This document shows, piece after piece, positions 55,058 through 64,000 of a DNA stretch of 64,000 nucleotides. The stretch's first letter is position 1. Each line of letters opens with the position of its first letter. The notes below the pieces were generated by a model. The model was not told the origin of the DNA. It ran no database searches and saw only the letters and a program-made list of their open reading frames with translations. Made by a program: the position numbers and the translations under genes. Source of the stretch: Scalesia atractyloides (lineage: Eukaryota; Streptophyta; Magnoliopsida; Asterales; Asteraceae); assembly GCA_947069175.1 (NCBI GenBank), contig CAMTDV010000030.1, positions 96,558,411 to 96,622,410 of the forward strand. The letters are read 5' to 3'.

Positions 55058-57520
55058 GTGGAGTGCCATGAAAAATTCATTCGTATTCCTCTCGCCGACG
55101 GTCAGACACTACGTATCTTTGGGGAAACTCCTTCGAAAGGGCTCAAATTGATGTCCTGCCTTCAAGCCCGAAGTTATCTTCGCAAGAATTACGTCGCATT
55201 TCTAGCTCCCGTCGTCAAGAAGGAAGGCAAGGAGAGGATGCTCGAAGATATTCCAATTGTGAAAGAATTCCCGCAAGTTTTTCCCGACGACGTTTCAGGA
55301 CTTTCTCATGTGCGAGAAGTCGAATTTCGAATCGATCTTGTGCCTGGCACTACACCGGTCGCAAAATCTCCCTATATGTTAGCCCCATCCGAGATGCAAG
55401 AGTTAGCCAGTCAACTGCAAGAGCTGACTGACAAAGGATTCATACGTCCTAACTCATCGCCTTGGGGTGCGCCCGTTCTTTTTGTGAGGAAGAAAAATGG
55501 AACGTTTCGCATGTGCATTGATTATAGAGAACTCAACAAGTTGACGGTTAAGAATCGCTATCCACTGCCTCGTATTGAAGACCTTCTAGACCAACCTCAA
55601 GGCGCCACCTGTTTTTCCAAAATCGACCTTCGTTCTGGTTATCATCAGCTTAGAGTACGCGAAGAAGATATTCCAAAAACTGCCTTCCGAACTCGTTATG
55701 GTCATTACGAGTTCATGGTTATGCCCTTCGGTTTAACCAACGCCCCCGCTGTCTTCATGGATTTGATGAATAGGGTATGCAAACCCTATCTCGACCGTTT
55801 CGTCATAGTCTTCATCGACGACATTCTTATCTACTCCATGTCAAAATCCGATCATGAGCGACACCTTCGAATCATTCTTACACTCTTAAGGACTGAAAAG
55901 CTTTACGCTAAATTCTCAAAATGGGAATTCTGGTTAGGGGAAGTACAATTCCTTGATCATGTTGTCAATGACAAAGGGATTCATGTCGATCCTTCGAAAA
56001 TCAAGGCAGTACAAGAATGGCAAGCGCCACGCACCCCTACCGAAGTTAGGTCATTTCTTGGCTTGGCTGGTTATTACCGACGCTTCATTGCCAATTTTTC
56101 CCGTATCGCCGTTCCGCTCACGGCCTTGACCCACAAGGGAAAACCCTTCCTTTGGGGACCTAAGCAAGAGGAGGCCTTTCAAATTTTGAAGCAAAGGCTT
56201 TGTGATGCACCTATCCTTACACTCCCTGAGGATTGCGATGACTTTGTGGTTTATTGCGATGCATCAGGGCAAGGTTTAGGCTGTGTACTGATGCAAAGAG
56301 GAAAGGTGATAGCCTATGCCTCTAGGCAACTCAAAGTTCATGAGAAAAATTACACCACCCATGACCTGGAACTTGGAGCCGTTGTGTTCGCTCTCAAGAT
56401 ATGGAGACATTATCTTTACGGTACCAAGTGTGAAATATACACTGACCACAAGAGTCTCCAACATATCTTCAATCAAAAAGAGTTGAATATGAGGCAACGA
56501 AGATGGGTTGAACTGCTCAACGATTACAACTGCGAGATTCGGTATCATCCTGGCAAGGCAAACGTGGTGGCTGATGCGCTCAGTCGAAAGGGATATGCGA
56601 ACTCAATTCGTCTTCTATGTTCGCAAATCATAACCAATATCAAGGATCAAATCCGGGCAGCTCAACATACCTCTGTAACGGAAAATGACGTACGCGATGA
56701 GCTGTCATGTGGAGCTGAACTCAAAATTGAAACCAAATCCGACGGTATTCTATATTATTTAAACCGCATATGGATTCCTGATCGCAACAACCTTCGTGAT
56801 TTCCTCATGAATGAGGCACACAAAACACGATACTCTGTACACCCAGGAGCTGATAAGATGTATCAAGACCTACGATACACCTACTGGTGGCCTGGCATGA
56901 AAAAGGATATCGCTGTTTTTGTTTCCAAGTGCCTTACATGTTCCAAAGTGAAAGCTGAACATCAAAGACCTTCAGGACTTCTAGTCCAACCCGAAATACC
57001 GGTATGGAAGTGGGAAAACATAACCATGGACTTCATTACCGGGTTACCTCGCACCTCCAGTGGGTATGACACCATATGGGTAATCATTGATCGTCTTACA
57101 AAATCAGCTCACTTCATTCCGATTCGCGAGGACTTCAAGAACGAGAAGTTAGCTCGTATCTACATCAACGAGATCGTAAGCAGTCATGGTGTACCATTAA
57201 GCATCATTTCAGATCGTGATGGACGTTTCACTTCACGAACATGGCGAGCCGTACAAACCGCTTTGGGTACACTTTTAGACCTTAGCACCACCTTTCACCC
57301 TCAAACTGATGGTCAGTCTGAACGCACCATCCAAACCCATGAAGACATGCTTCGAGCATGTGTCATAGACTTCAAAGGGAACTGGGACGCTCATCTACCG
57401 TTGGTCGAGTTTTCGTACAACAACAGCTATCATTCAAGTATGGGCATGGCTCCTTTCGAAGCTTTATATGGTCGTAAATGCCGATCTCCAGTATGTTGGC
57501 ATGAAATTGGTGAAGGATAA
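55058..57520 (+). CDS. gypsy B reverse transcriptase, RNase H and integrase, long open frame
   Basis: The frame is 820 codons long; its first Met (55058) lies in the protease tail. Reverse transcriptase: FRIDLVPGTTPVAKSPY, FSKIDLRSGYHQ (about residue 188) and the catalytic FIDDILIYS (about 253). RNase H: YCDASGQGLG, DLELGAVVFALK and intact YTDHKSLQ. Integrase: zinc region HKTRYSVHPG ... CLTCSKVKAEH (about 590-640), then Asp in MDFITGLP (about 656), Asp in SDRDGRF (about 718) and Glu in DGQSERTIQ (about 754). All catalytic acids are kept. TAA 57518-57520 interrupts a continuing frame. Confidence 0.93.
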   Translation: MECHEKFIRIPLADGQTLRIFGETPSKGLKLMSCLQARSYLRKNYVAFLAPVVKKEGKERMLEDIPIVKEFPQVFPDDVSGLSHVREVEFRIDLVPGTTPVAKSPYMLAPSEMQELASQLQELTDKGFIRPNSSPWGAPVLFVRKKNGTFRMCIDYRELNKLTVKNRYPLPRIEDLLDQPQGATCFSKIDLRSGYHQLRVREEDIPKTAFRTRYGHYEFMVMPFGLTNAPAVFMDLMNRVCKPYLDRFVIVFIDDILIYSMSKSDHERHLRIILTLLRTEKLYAKFSKWEFWLGEVQFLDHVVNDKGIHVDPSKIKAVQEWQAPRTPTEVRSFLGLAGYYRRFIANFSRIAVPLTALTHKGKPFLWGPKQEEAFQILKQRLCDAPILTLPEDCDDFVVYCDASGQGLGCVLMQRGKVIAYASRQLKVHEKNYTTHDLELGAVVFALKIWRHYLYGTKCEIYTDHKSLQHIFNQKELNMRQRRWVELLNDYNCEIRYHPGKANVVADALSRKGYANSIRLLCSQIITNIKDQIRAAQHTSVTENDVRDELSCGAELKIETKSDGILYYLNRIWIPDRNNLRDFLMNEAHKTRYSVHPGADKMYQDLRYTYWWPGMKKDIAVFVSKCLTCSKVKAEHQRPSGLLVQPEIPVWKWENITMDFITGLPRTSSGYDTIWVIIDRLTKSAHFIPIREDFKNEKLARIYINEIVSSHGVPLSIISDRDGRFTSRTWRAVQTALGTLLDLSTTFHPQTDGQSERTIQTHEDMLRACVIDFKGNWDAHLPLVEFSYNNSYHSSMGMAPFEALYGRKCRSPVCWHEIGEG

Positions 57521-58081
57521 ATAACCGGACCTGAATTGATTCAAGAAACAACCGACAAAATCATTCAAATTCGAAACAATCTTCTAGCGGCTCAAAGTCG
57601 TCAAAAGAGTTATGCTGAAAAACGACGAAAGCCCTTGGAATTTGGCGTTGGTGATCAAGAACTTTTGAAAGTATCACCGTGGAAGGGAGTGGTTCGTTTT
57701 GGCCAAAGGCACAAGCTAGCACCACGCTACGTATGACCTTTCAAGATACTCGAAAGAGTAGGTCCTGTAGCCTACAAGCTTGACCTACCAGAAGAACTCA
57801 ACAGAATACATCCCACGTTTCACGTATCGAACTTGAAAAAGTGCCTTGCCGACGAAAATCTCCATATCTCTCTGGAAGATATACAAGTCGATGAATCAAT
57901 GCACTTTGTTGAAAGACCAGTAGAGATCTTGGATTTCGGTGAGAAGCATTTAAGGCGAAGTCAAATTCCAATCGTTAGGGTACGTTGGGAGTCAAAACGA
58001 GGTCCCGAGTTTACTTGGGAACGTAAAGACTCAATGCGCCAAAAATACCCGCATCTCTTTCCAGATGCAACCACTACTTAA
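57521..58081 (+). pseudogene. gypsy B integrase C-terminus and chromodomain-like tail
   Basis: The same frame as the upstream pol continues past TAA with ITGPELIQETTDKI, QKSYAEKRRKPLEFGVGD and WKGVVRFGQRHKLAPRYV. It meets TGA at 57734-57736, and goes on with FKILERVGPVAYKL and the tail QIPIVRVRWESKRGPEFTWE ... KYPHLF, ending at TAA 58079-58081. Two nonsense codons are thus the only breaks in about 1000 codons of pol. Confidence 0.88.
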
Positions 58082-58100
58082 ATTTCGGAAAGAAATTTCT

Positions 58101-58115
58101 AAAAGTAGGGGATAC
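58101..58115 (+). other. polypurine tract of gypsy B
   Basis: AAAAGTAGGGGATAC directly precedes the 3' LTR. Confidence 0.75.
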
Positions 58116-60442
58116 TGTAACATCCGTGTAAATCGGGTTTCGAAAACCCGGCCCAAACTATCAATCAAAGCGTATTTATTTATGTCGGTTGATTTTAACA
58201 TTTTTGTTATTGTTTAATATATTAAAATTTATATATATATTATATATATACATATATTAATAACAAATGTTTAAAAACTAATCTTAATAAAGTAAAATAA
58301 ATAATCAATCAAATAATTAAATAATTATAATGAATAAATGATTTAATAAACTTAATAAAATTAATAAAGTAAAGAAAAGCCAAAATGGGTGAACCGGGAA
58401 TCGAATCCGGACACCCCCGAACCCACACACACCGCAAAACATCACTGGACTGCACAAACAATTGTGCTAAGTTTAGAAGTTTAAATCTCTTATGTGGACT
58501 CCAGCTCTAAACCTGCAAATCAAGGTCACGATCAAGGAACACGCCTTTCCTTTCTCGTTGATATCTCCGACAAGCTGGCCGGGATTAATTATGGTAAACC
58601 GCAATTGGCTCGGCTGTCATCCTTCTGGCAAATTTCCAATCACGATTCGTATTACCTTAAACCGAGATCGAAACCCTTCTTGCCCCCACTTATAAATACT
58701 AATCGATTCCTCAATGCACCCTTGCCCCTCCTCTCTCTCTCTCTGTTTTTCTCTCGCTCAAAAACACCTCGAAGTCCCATGTTCAGTCGAATCCACCTCG
58801 TCGCCAGAGTTCTCTTCTTGCCGGAATTCAATATATACCGGAACCAAGCCACCGCCGCATCAATTTGGTAGACTCCCTGTTCTTTTGTTATTTATTTAAA
58901 TCATGTATGTAATCAGAATTTAAAATAAACCGGTTTGGGCGGGTAACCATGGTCGATTAAAAAAAAATCAAAATGAAGAAGATGAAGTGTGGTGAATATA
59001 TATAATTATTGTATTTAAGTTTACAGTCGGGTTAAGCACCCAGCCCAACTGGTTGGGCCGGGTGCAAACCAAACCCACGGTTGATGGTTCGATTCCACGC
59101 ACACACCCGGTTCAATTGATTTAATCACCCTTTTTAATTCAACACAACTGTATAAACCTATTTAGTATATGAGTATAATTAAATTTCAAGAATAATTGGG
59201 TTAGACACCCAGCCCAGTTAGTCGGGCTGGGTGCAATCTACAACAGAGACCTTGGGTTCAAAACCCATGGTGCGGCCGGTATGAACAAGTTTATTCCTTT
59301 TTAAAATTTAATTAAAATCTGATAAACCTAACTTGTGTATAAATATAATTAAAATCAGGTTTCTTTCGGGTTAGACACGTAGCTCAGTTGGAAGAGCTGC
59401 GTGCACGCAACTGAGAGGTCCCGGGTTCGAACCTCACACACGCATGCTTACCTCACCAAAAAACCGGTCTAACACGTGTCAGACTGACGTTTTTCCGCAT
59501 TTTTCTTTTATTTTTATGATTAATTTCCTTTTTTTTCTACCTTATTTTCTTTTTTTGTTTTACTATTGTTATTTCATGGGTTATTTAAAAGAATATATAT
59601 TTTTTATAAAAAACACCAAATTTCAAGGGATTAATTATATCAATACAAGTCACAAAAATTAACTTGAAATCTCACCTATTAGTTTATTTATTTATCACAT
59701 TATTGTTTTTAGGTTAGTACTTTCTCGTCGATTAAGTTCCCAACTCGTGCGCTCTTTTCACCACTCAAAAATACGCACCCAAGGTGAGTGAATCTCTACA
59801 AATTCCCCGTTTTAATCATGTGTCGTACCATTTCTTTATTTTATTTAACATTTGTGCTAATATCATTTGATCAAAGGTGTATTGCTTGTAGTGTGGTTTA
59901 TATGTGGATACATTTTATCATTTCAGTGCACTCATTTCATTAGGCTCATCAGTTCCTCGTGGGATACGGGTTGAGCATCAGGTGCCTCATTAGATCGGCT
60001 CCGTTTGATTGAGCCTTGATCTCAGATACATCATCATTCATGTCATATATTCATTCAATGTAATTTGTGATTTGTTACACTATACATTTGTTCACATGTG
60101 ATTATGCACAATCTTATTTAAACAACGATAAAATTGATTTACTTAAATGTTTTATCAAGGTTCACTCGCCAACTTTTGTTGACCCAAAATTTGCTCTGTT
60201 TTACGCATGATACAGGTGATCAAGTTGAGGAAAGAAACACCTAGGATGGCCTAGAAGAATAAACAAGTTATTTCATTGGAACAAGCATTTAGATTATTAT
60301 TTGTGTTTGTATGAAATTTTGTTGGATATTTGAATTTTAATTTGAATTTAATAAATATGAAACTTTTTAGTAAATATCATGAGCTTTGCTGATAACCCAA
60401 TTATGCCCCGACTTTTATTCCGCTGCGGGTCGGGGTGTGACA
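58116..60442 (+). repeat. 3' LTR of gypsy B
   Basis: The partner of the 5' LTR with the same ends, a TATAAATA box at 58691-58698 and the same tRNA-like modules at about 59030-59445 (best A box 59380-59391, B box 59424-59434). It lacks the 47-bp duplication. Confidence 0.95.
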
Positions 60443-60447
60443 TCGAT

Positions 60448-61534
60448 TCCCACTCTTCTCAATATTTTATACGGCATCAAGGTGAAGAGCGAATACGGGT
60501 GGCGGCGGTTCTACTTGGATGGGAGGCGAGATTTTAAGTGGACAATAACTGAAAGTACTAATCTTAGATAAAGATGATCGGGTTAGAAATAGAATATTAA
60601 GTATTATTATTATTATTATTAATATAACAATTACAAGTTTTGTTAATAGTGTTTTTTTTGTCTTTTTGTGTGAATGGTTTTTTGACTTTTTTATATTTTT
60701 GTTTTTTTATAATTTTAATTCTCAACTTTTAACATTAACATTTATAACTCTATAAGTTTCTAAAGACTTTGTAATTGAGCTTTACGTGTTTATTTTTATT
60801 TAAATGTGGGTATAAATTCAAGTTGATTTATGTTTTGACATAATTTTTTTCTGTGTTTTATCAACTTTTAAGATTGACACTTACAATCTTTTAACCTTCT
60901 AAAGACTTTGTAATCGAGTTTTATGTGTTTAGTTTTAATTGCGTGTCTGTATAAATTCAAGTTACGTTTTAACGTAAATTTAATTTTTCCCCCGAAAATG
61001 ATTCGGGTTAAAGATAATACGTTTTCATGCATTTTTATGCACGTTTTTAGTTGGTCTACGTTTTGACGTGAATTTTGTTCGAAAACGAGTCAGGTCAAAT
61101 TTAATGCCTTTTCATTAAACGGTATAAATTCAATCCATTTTACGTTTAGACACCGACGCGACGCGATGCGCCGTACCATTCTTTAACTTAGAAAAAAAAT
61201 TGTTTTCTTACGAGCTTATTTTTATGTACATGTCGGTATAAACTCAAGTTGTTTATATTATGTGTAAATTTTATTCGAAAGTATGTCAAATCATATATAA
61301 TACGTTTCCGTGCTTATTTTTATGTAAATTTTCAGTTGGGCTACATTTTGACTTATTTTTTATTTTCTGAAAACCAGTCGTGTCAAATTAAATGATACAC
61401 GGCTTCCTTTGAATTTATTTTTGGTATTCTATGCATACACTTTTATAACGACATATATTTTTATGCTTTTCAAATATATAGTTGTTAAATGTGTTATTTC
61501 TACGTTTAAATTTTAAAAATAACCAGCCCTAACG
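60448..61534. other. Helitron interior right of gypsy B
   Basis: It starts with the right half of the tRNA-like segment. A short stretch (60465-60565) reads GIKVKSEYGWRRFYLDGRRD, perhaps a captured exon, but I cannot name it. An ATT repeat lies at 60600-60622 and the remainder is AT-rich with many CGTTTTGACGTAAATTT-type repeats. Confidence 0.45.
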
Positions 61535-61843
61535 CGTAACTTTGAAATCCCCTTGGAGACTCTGGTTCGACTCCCGGCTTGGGCAAAAGGTGCGGGACGT
61601 CCCAATGATGGATCATTTCCTACCGAGGCATGGTTTGATCCGGAGGGCAACCCTGTTTTCCCAGCTGTTACCCCAGCCAAGTTCTCGTGAATATGGTTTC
61701 CGGGCGAAGCTCAGTCAGGGCGGCAGCCGGGTCCTGATAGAACATCGCTTCTGTGAATGCTGGGCTGACGGGTAACCATCCTTGATGGGAACCCGGTGAC
61801 CAATGGTCCATGTATATATTGAAAGTCACCCTTCAAAAAAAAA
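61535..61843 (+). mobile_element. possible SINE
   Basis: A GC-rich island in AT-rich DNA contains a B-box-like GGTTCGACTCC at 61563-61573 and ends in an A run (61835-61843). No clear A box and no target duplication were found, so it may be 5'-truncated. Confidence 0.35.
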
Positions 61844-62054
61844 TCTGATAGGATTTGAACCTGATTGATTTAAATAGTTTAATTTGATTCTTGTTAGTTT
61901 AGTTTAGTAATGTATTTTTATATTTGATTAGGGAAGTTTTTGGGCGTTTTTAGAGGATGATTTAACATTGCACTTTGAAATGTTGTAAAGAACGAATCCT
62001 TAATCTTATCAAACGATGTAATGTTACCTAATGCTGTATTCTTCTTATCATTTA

Positions 62055-63398
62055 TAGTTTTGCAACTATGTTATAATGAATTGAGTGGATTCTTGCCTAC
62101 ACAACTTGGTTCTTTAAAGAAGCTCACTGTCCTTGCTCTTCAATACAACCACCTAACTGGTGCAATCCTCGCTACACTCGGGAATTTGAGGACTTTATAG
62201 TGGTTGGACTTGAGCTTTAATTGGCTCTTTGGCTCAATCCTATCGAAATATTAAACGCACCGTTGTTTACAAGTGTTGGACGTGCGAAACAATACTCTTA
62301 GGGGCACTGTCCCATTAGGTAATTATACAGTATGCTCATAACTTTGTTGGTTCACAGTTTATGGAAACATGATTTACTTTTTTAACTACTTTTTATTTTC
62401 TATTTGAAGTTTTGAATAAACTAGATGAAGGACTTTAGTAAATAACCTACAACTATGTGGATTCGGTTTTACGGATCTAAAAGTATGTAATGCTTCTTTT
62501 GATCCTGAAGATTCTAATAAAACCAAGCTGTTTGGACCATACATAAAAGGACTCACACCCAAGGCCATTCCACAATCTGCAAATGTAACGGCGGATCAGT
62601 CTTAAGTCAATGAATGCGGGGCTCACTGCTATACATGGAGCCGTGTTGACCACCATGTTATTAGTTGCTGGATTTCTTACTTTCATTTGGTATTGCCATA
62701 GAAAACATAGGATCGGGGCCGCCTTTGAGTCATCCAATAGTCGAATTGTACAGATCGGTATAAAGTCAAAGAAATAGCCAACCGAAGAAGTGCTTCACCA
62801 CTCATAAACCTTGAGTTTCAAACGGGTGGGACCGATGTCAAATGGTCATACGGGAAGCGGGTTCTATCAAGATATTCCCGAGAACTATGTTTTTAATGTT
62901 GATGATGTTGAGTGAGCGACTCGGGTTTTTCCGACTCGTATTTATTAAGGAAATGTAGTTTTTCGGCTACTTTTAGAGGGATTTTACGGGACGAGTCTAT
63001 AGTTGCTATTAAACGTATTGCAAAAACGAGTTGCGTGTCAAATGAAACCAAAATTTATTAAGGGGTTAAAGATACTAACATCGTTGAAACATGAAAATCT
63101 TCTCGGATTACGAGGTTTTTGCTGTTCGAATGGTCGGGAAGAGTGTTTTTTTGATCTATGATTGTGTTACTAAGGTAAAAATTGTTGCAGTGTCTTGATG
63201 TTAAAAGTAAAACCGGACCCAGCCGAAAAGGTGCTTATCGATCACCACTACACACTGCTGCTCCGGGGTTCAAGCCTCTACAAACTACTAGCCGATGATA
63301 TCAGATTATCGACTTTTAAAGCCAGTGTTGCGGTGGGATACCTTGTTTTTGAGTACACAACAACCGGCGTTGATGCATGTTTTTTGATAATTGTATAA
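62055..63398 (+). pseudogene. LRR receptor-like kinase fragment captured by the Helitron
   Basis: Read across frames, leucine-rich repeats (ELSGFLPTQLGSLKKLTVLA, then YNHLTGAILATLGNLRTL) are followed by a GT...AG gap of about 90 bp (62319-62409) like a retained intron. Then come the NNLQLCGFGFTDL extracellular end, a membrane-spanning stretch (LLVAGFLTFIWY), a juxtamembrane part (SASPLINLEF) and kinase pieces (VFNVDDVE, KVLIDHHYTLLL, ASVAVGYLVFEYTTTG). This is the order in an LRR-RLK similar to Arabidopsis At5g51560, recalled from memory. Many stops, shifts and a large deletion in the kinase make it non-coding. Confidence 0.75.
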
Positions 63399-63740
63399 AT
63401 TTAGTAACGTTTCATATTATAATTTTATAAATTACAGTCTCATACTTCATGTATTTGTGGTTTTAATATGACAATTAGCAAAAGATTATCGAAGCATGCT
63501 TTAAATATTTTTTTTGTTTTTTCGTGATTTACACAAATGTACTCCATATATGCTGTCAACTCAGAGTTATCAAATGGAAAAGCCCATGACAATGTCTAGA
63601 TTTCTCCGTTTGAATTTAGCATATTAGTACATCATATTGCAAACGAAAGCTAAACCATATTTAGTTGTATTAGCAAATTAATTTAATAAATAAAATATGT
63701 GAAACCTGCCACATAACGGGTGAAAAAAAAAGCATAAATA

Positions 63741-63843
63741 CCCGCAGCAACGCGAGGGCATTCCCACCAGTAATAATTAATAATAAAGTATATTAGCACG
63801 GGCATTCCCACTAGTAATAATTAATAATGAACTATATTAGCAT
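63741..63843 (+). repeat. Helitron 3' terminus with a 44-bp tandem duplication
   Basis: The hairpin CCCGCAGCAACGCGAGGG at 63741-63758 is followed by GGGCATTCCCACCAG ending at 63770. The unit from 63756 recurs at 63800 as GGGCATTCCCACTAG, ending at 63814, with similar flanking TAATAATTAATAAT each time. Confidence 0.85.
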
Positions 63844-64000
63844 ATTGTTTGGCTATTGATTCTTCTTTTGACTAAATTGTATAACTATAATTAAAACCAT
63901 GCACATATCGGTTTTGAAACAGGGTTTAGGTTTGTCCTCTGATGCCTCAGGTAATTCACTTAAGCATATAAACTTAAGCATATAAAAGTTCATTAATAGC
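63815..64000 (+). repeat. repeat block, right half of the interrupted copy
   Basis: It matches 9178-9345 (AACTATATTAGCATATTG, GATGCCTCA, AAAGTTCATTAATAG), with one short local duplication of AAGCATATAAA. It completes the block that starts at 47210. Confidence 0.88.

Larger units (their letters stand above)
50196..60442 (+). mobile_element. Ty3/gypsy (chromovirus-like) element B, 10.2 kb
   Basis: LTRs at 50196-52589 (2394 bp) and 58116-60442 (2327 bp) are flanked by TCGAT at 50191-50195 and 60443-60447. A tRNA-Met primer-binding site, gag with zinc knuckle, protease, reverse transcriptase, RNase H, integrase and a chromodomain-like tail follow in order. There is no extra ORF before gag. Pol is a single frame broken by two stop codons; gag has stops and shifts too. 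The LTRs contain tandem tRNA-like modules. Confidence 0.97.
48322..63770 (+). mobile_element. non-autonomous Helitron carrying a receptor-kinase fragment, with nested insertions
   Basis: The left end TCTATATCTATTATACC follows an A. The right end has the plant Helitron signature CCCGCAGCAACGCGAGGG hairpin, then TTCCCACCAG followed by T. The flanking sequences join to match the uninterrupted copy at 8887-9345. Excluding the hairpin element and gypsy B the Helitron is about 3.9 kb. No Rep/helicase gene is present. The interior includes an LRR receptor-kinase pseudogene. Confidence 0.8.

Noticed and set aside
1..64000. Endogenous pararetrovirus or other viral sequence
   Set aside because: All reverse transcriptases seen belong to copia, gypsy or LINE types; no movement or coat protein pattern was recognised.

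Overview
The window is plant nuclear DNA, AT-rich and almost entirely made of transposable elements inserted into one another. Broken pieces of a plant O-methyltransferase, a pentatricopeptide-repeat (PPR) protein and a leucine-rich-repeat receptor kinase, together with plant-type Ty1/copia, Ty3/gypsy, L1-like LINE, CACTA, hAT, Mutator-like and Helitron elements, point to a large eudicot genome. The style of the gypsy elements recalls Asteraceae, but that is an impression from memory. I found no intact host gene and no functional RNA gene.

Layout. 1-2909: 3' half of a copia element. 3064-4427: a hAT element (8-bp target duplication ACTCAAGG) carrying a PPR fragment. 5345-7712 (minus): a two-exon O-methyltransferase with one frameshift and a CACTA-like MITE in its intron. 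8887-9345: a repeat block that returns at the right end of the window. 9629-23496 (minus): an L1-like LINE split by a complete copia element (9992-14990, duplication ACACC) and a CACTA element (15132-18552, duplication CAT). The LINE reading frame closes perfectly across both insertions. 23497-25842: a gypsy remnant. 25944-28448: two Mutator-like elements sitting in TA tracts. 29280-44676: gypsy element A (duplication GTAAC), which landed inside an older LTR ending at 46781 and is itself interrupted by a solo LTR (34395-36755, duplication ATAAG). 47506-48315: a second hAT element (duplication TGTATATC). 48322-63770: a Helitron that carries a receptor-kinase fragment and has received a Mutator-like hairpin element (48414-49695) and gypsy element B (50196-60442, duplication TCGAT).

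How the parts relate. The target duplications give an order of events: LINE before CACTA and copia; outer LTR before gypsy A before the solo-LTR parent; Helitron before the hairpin element and gypsy B. All element coding regions carry stops, frameshifts or lost catalytic residues, although long stretches remain open (copia 12085-14757, LINE endonuclease 20855-21775, gypsy B 55058-57520), so most insertions look recent. Non-coding features that stand out are an array of 13 copies of an 18-bp palindrome in the solo LTR, about 170-bp tandem tRNA-like modules in the LTRs of gypsy B, whose own insertion site is a tRNA-like B box, 15 exact copies of a 10-mer near the CACTA ends, and an extra proline-rich ORF ahead of gag in gypsy A.
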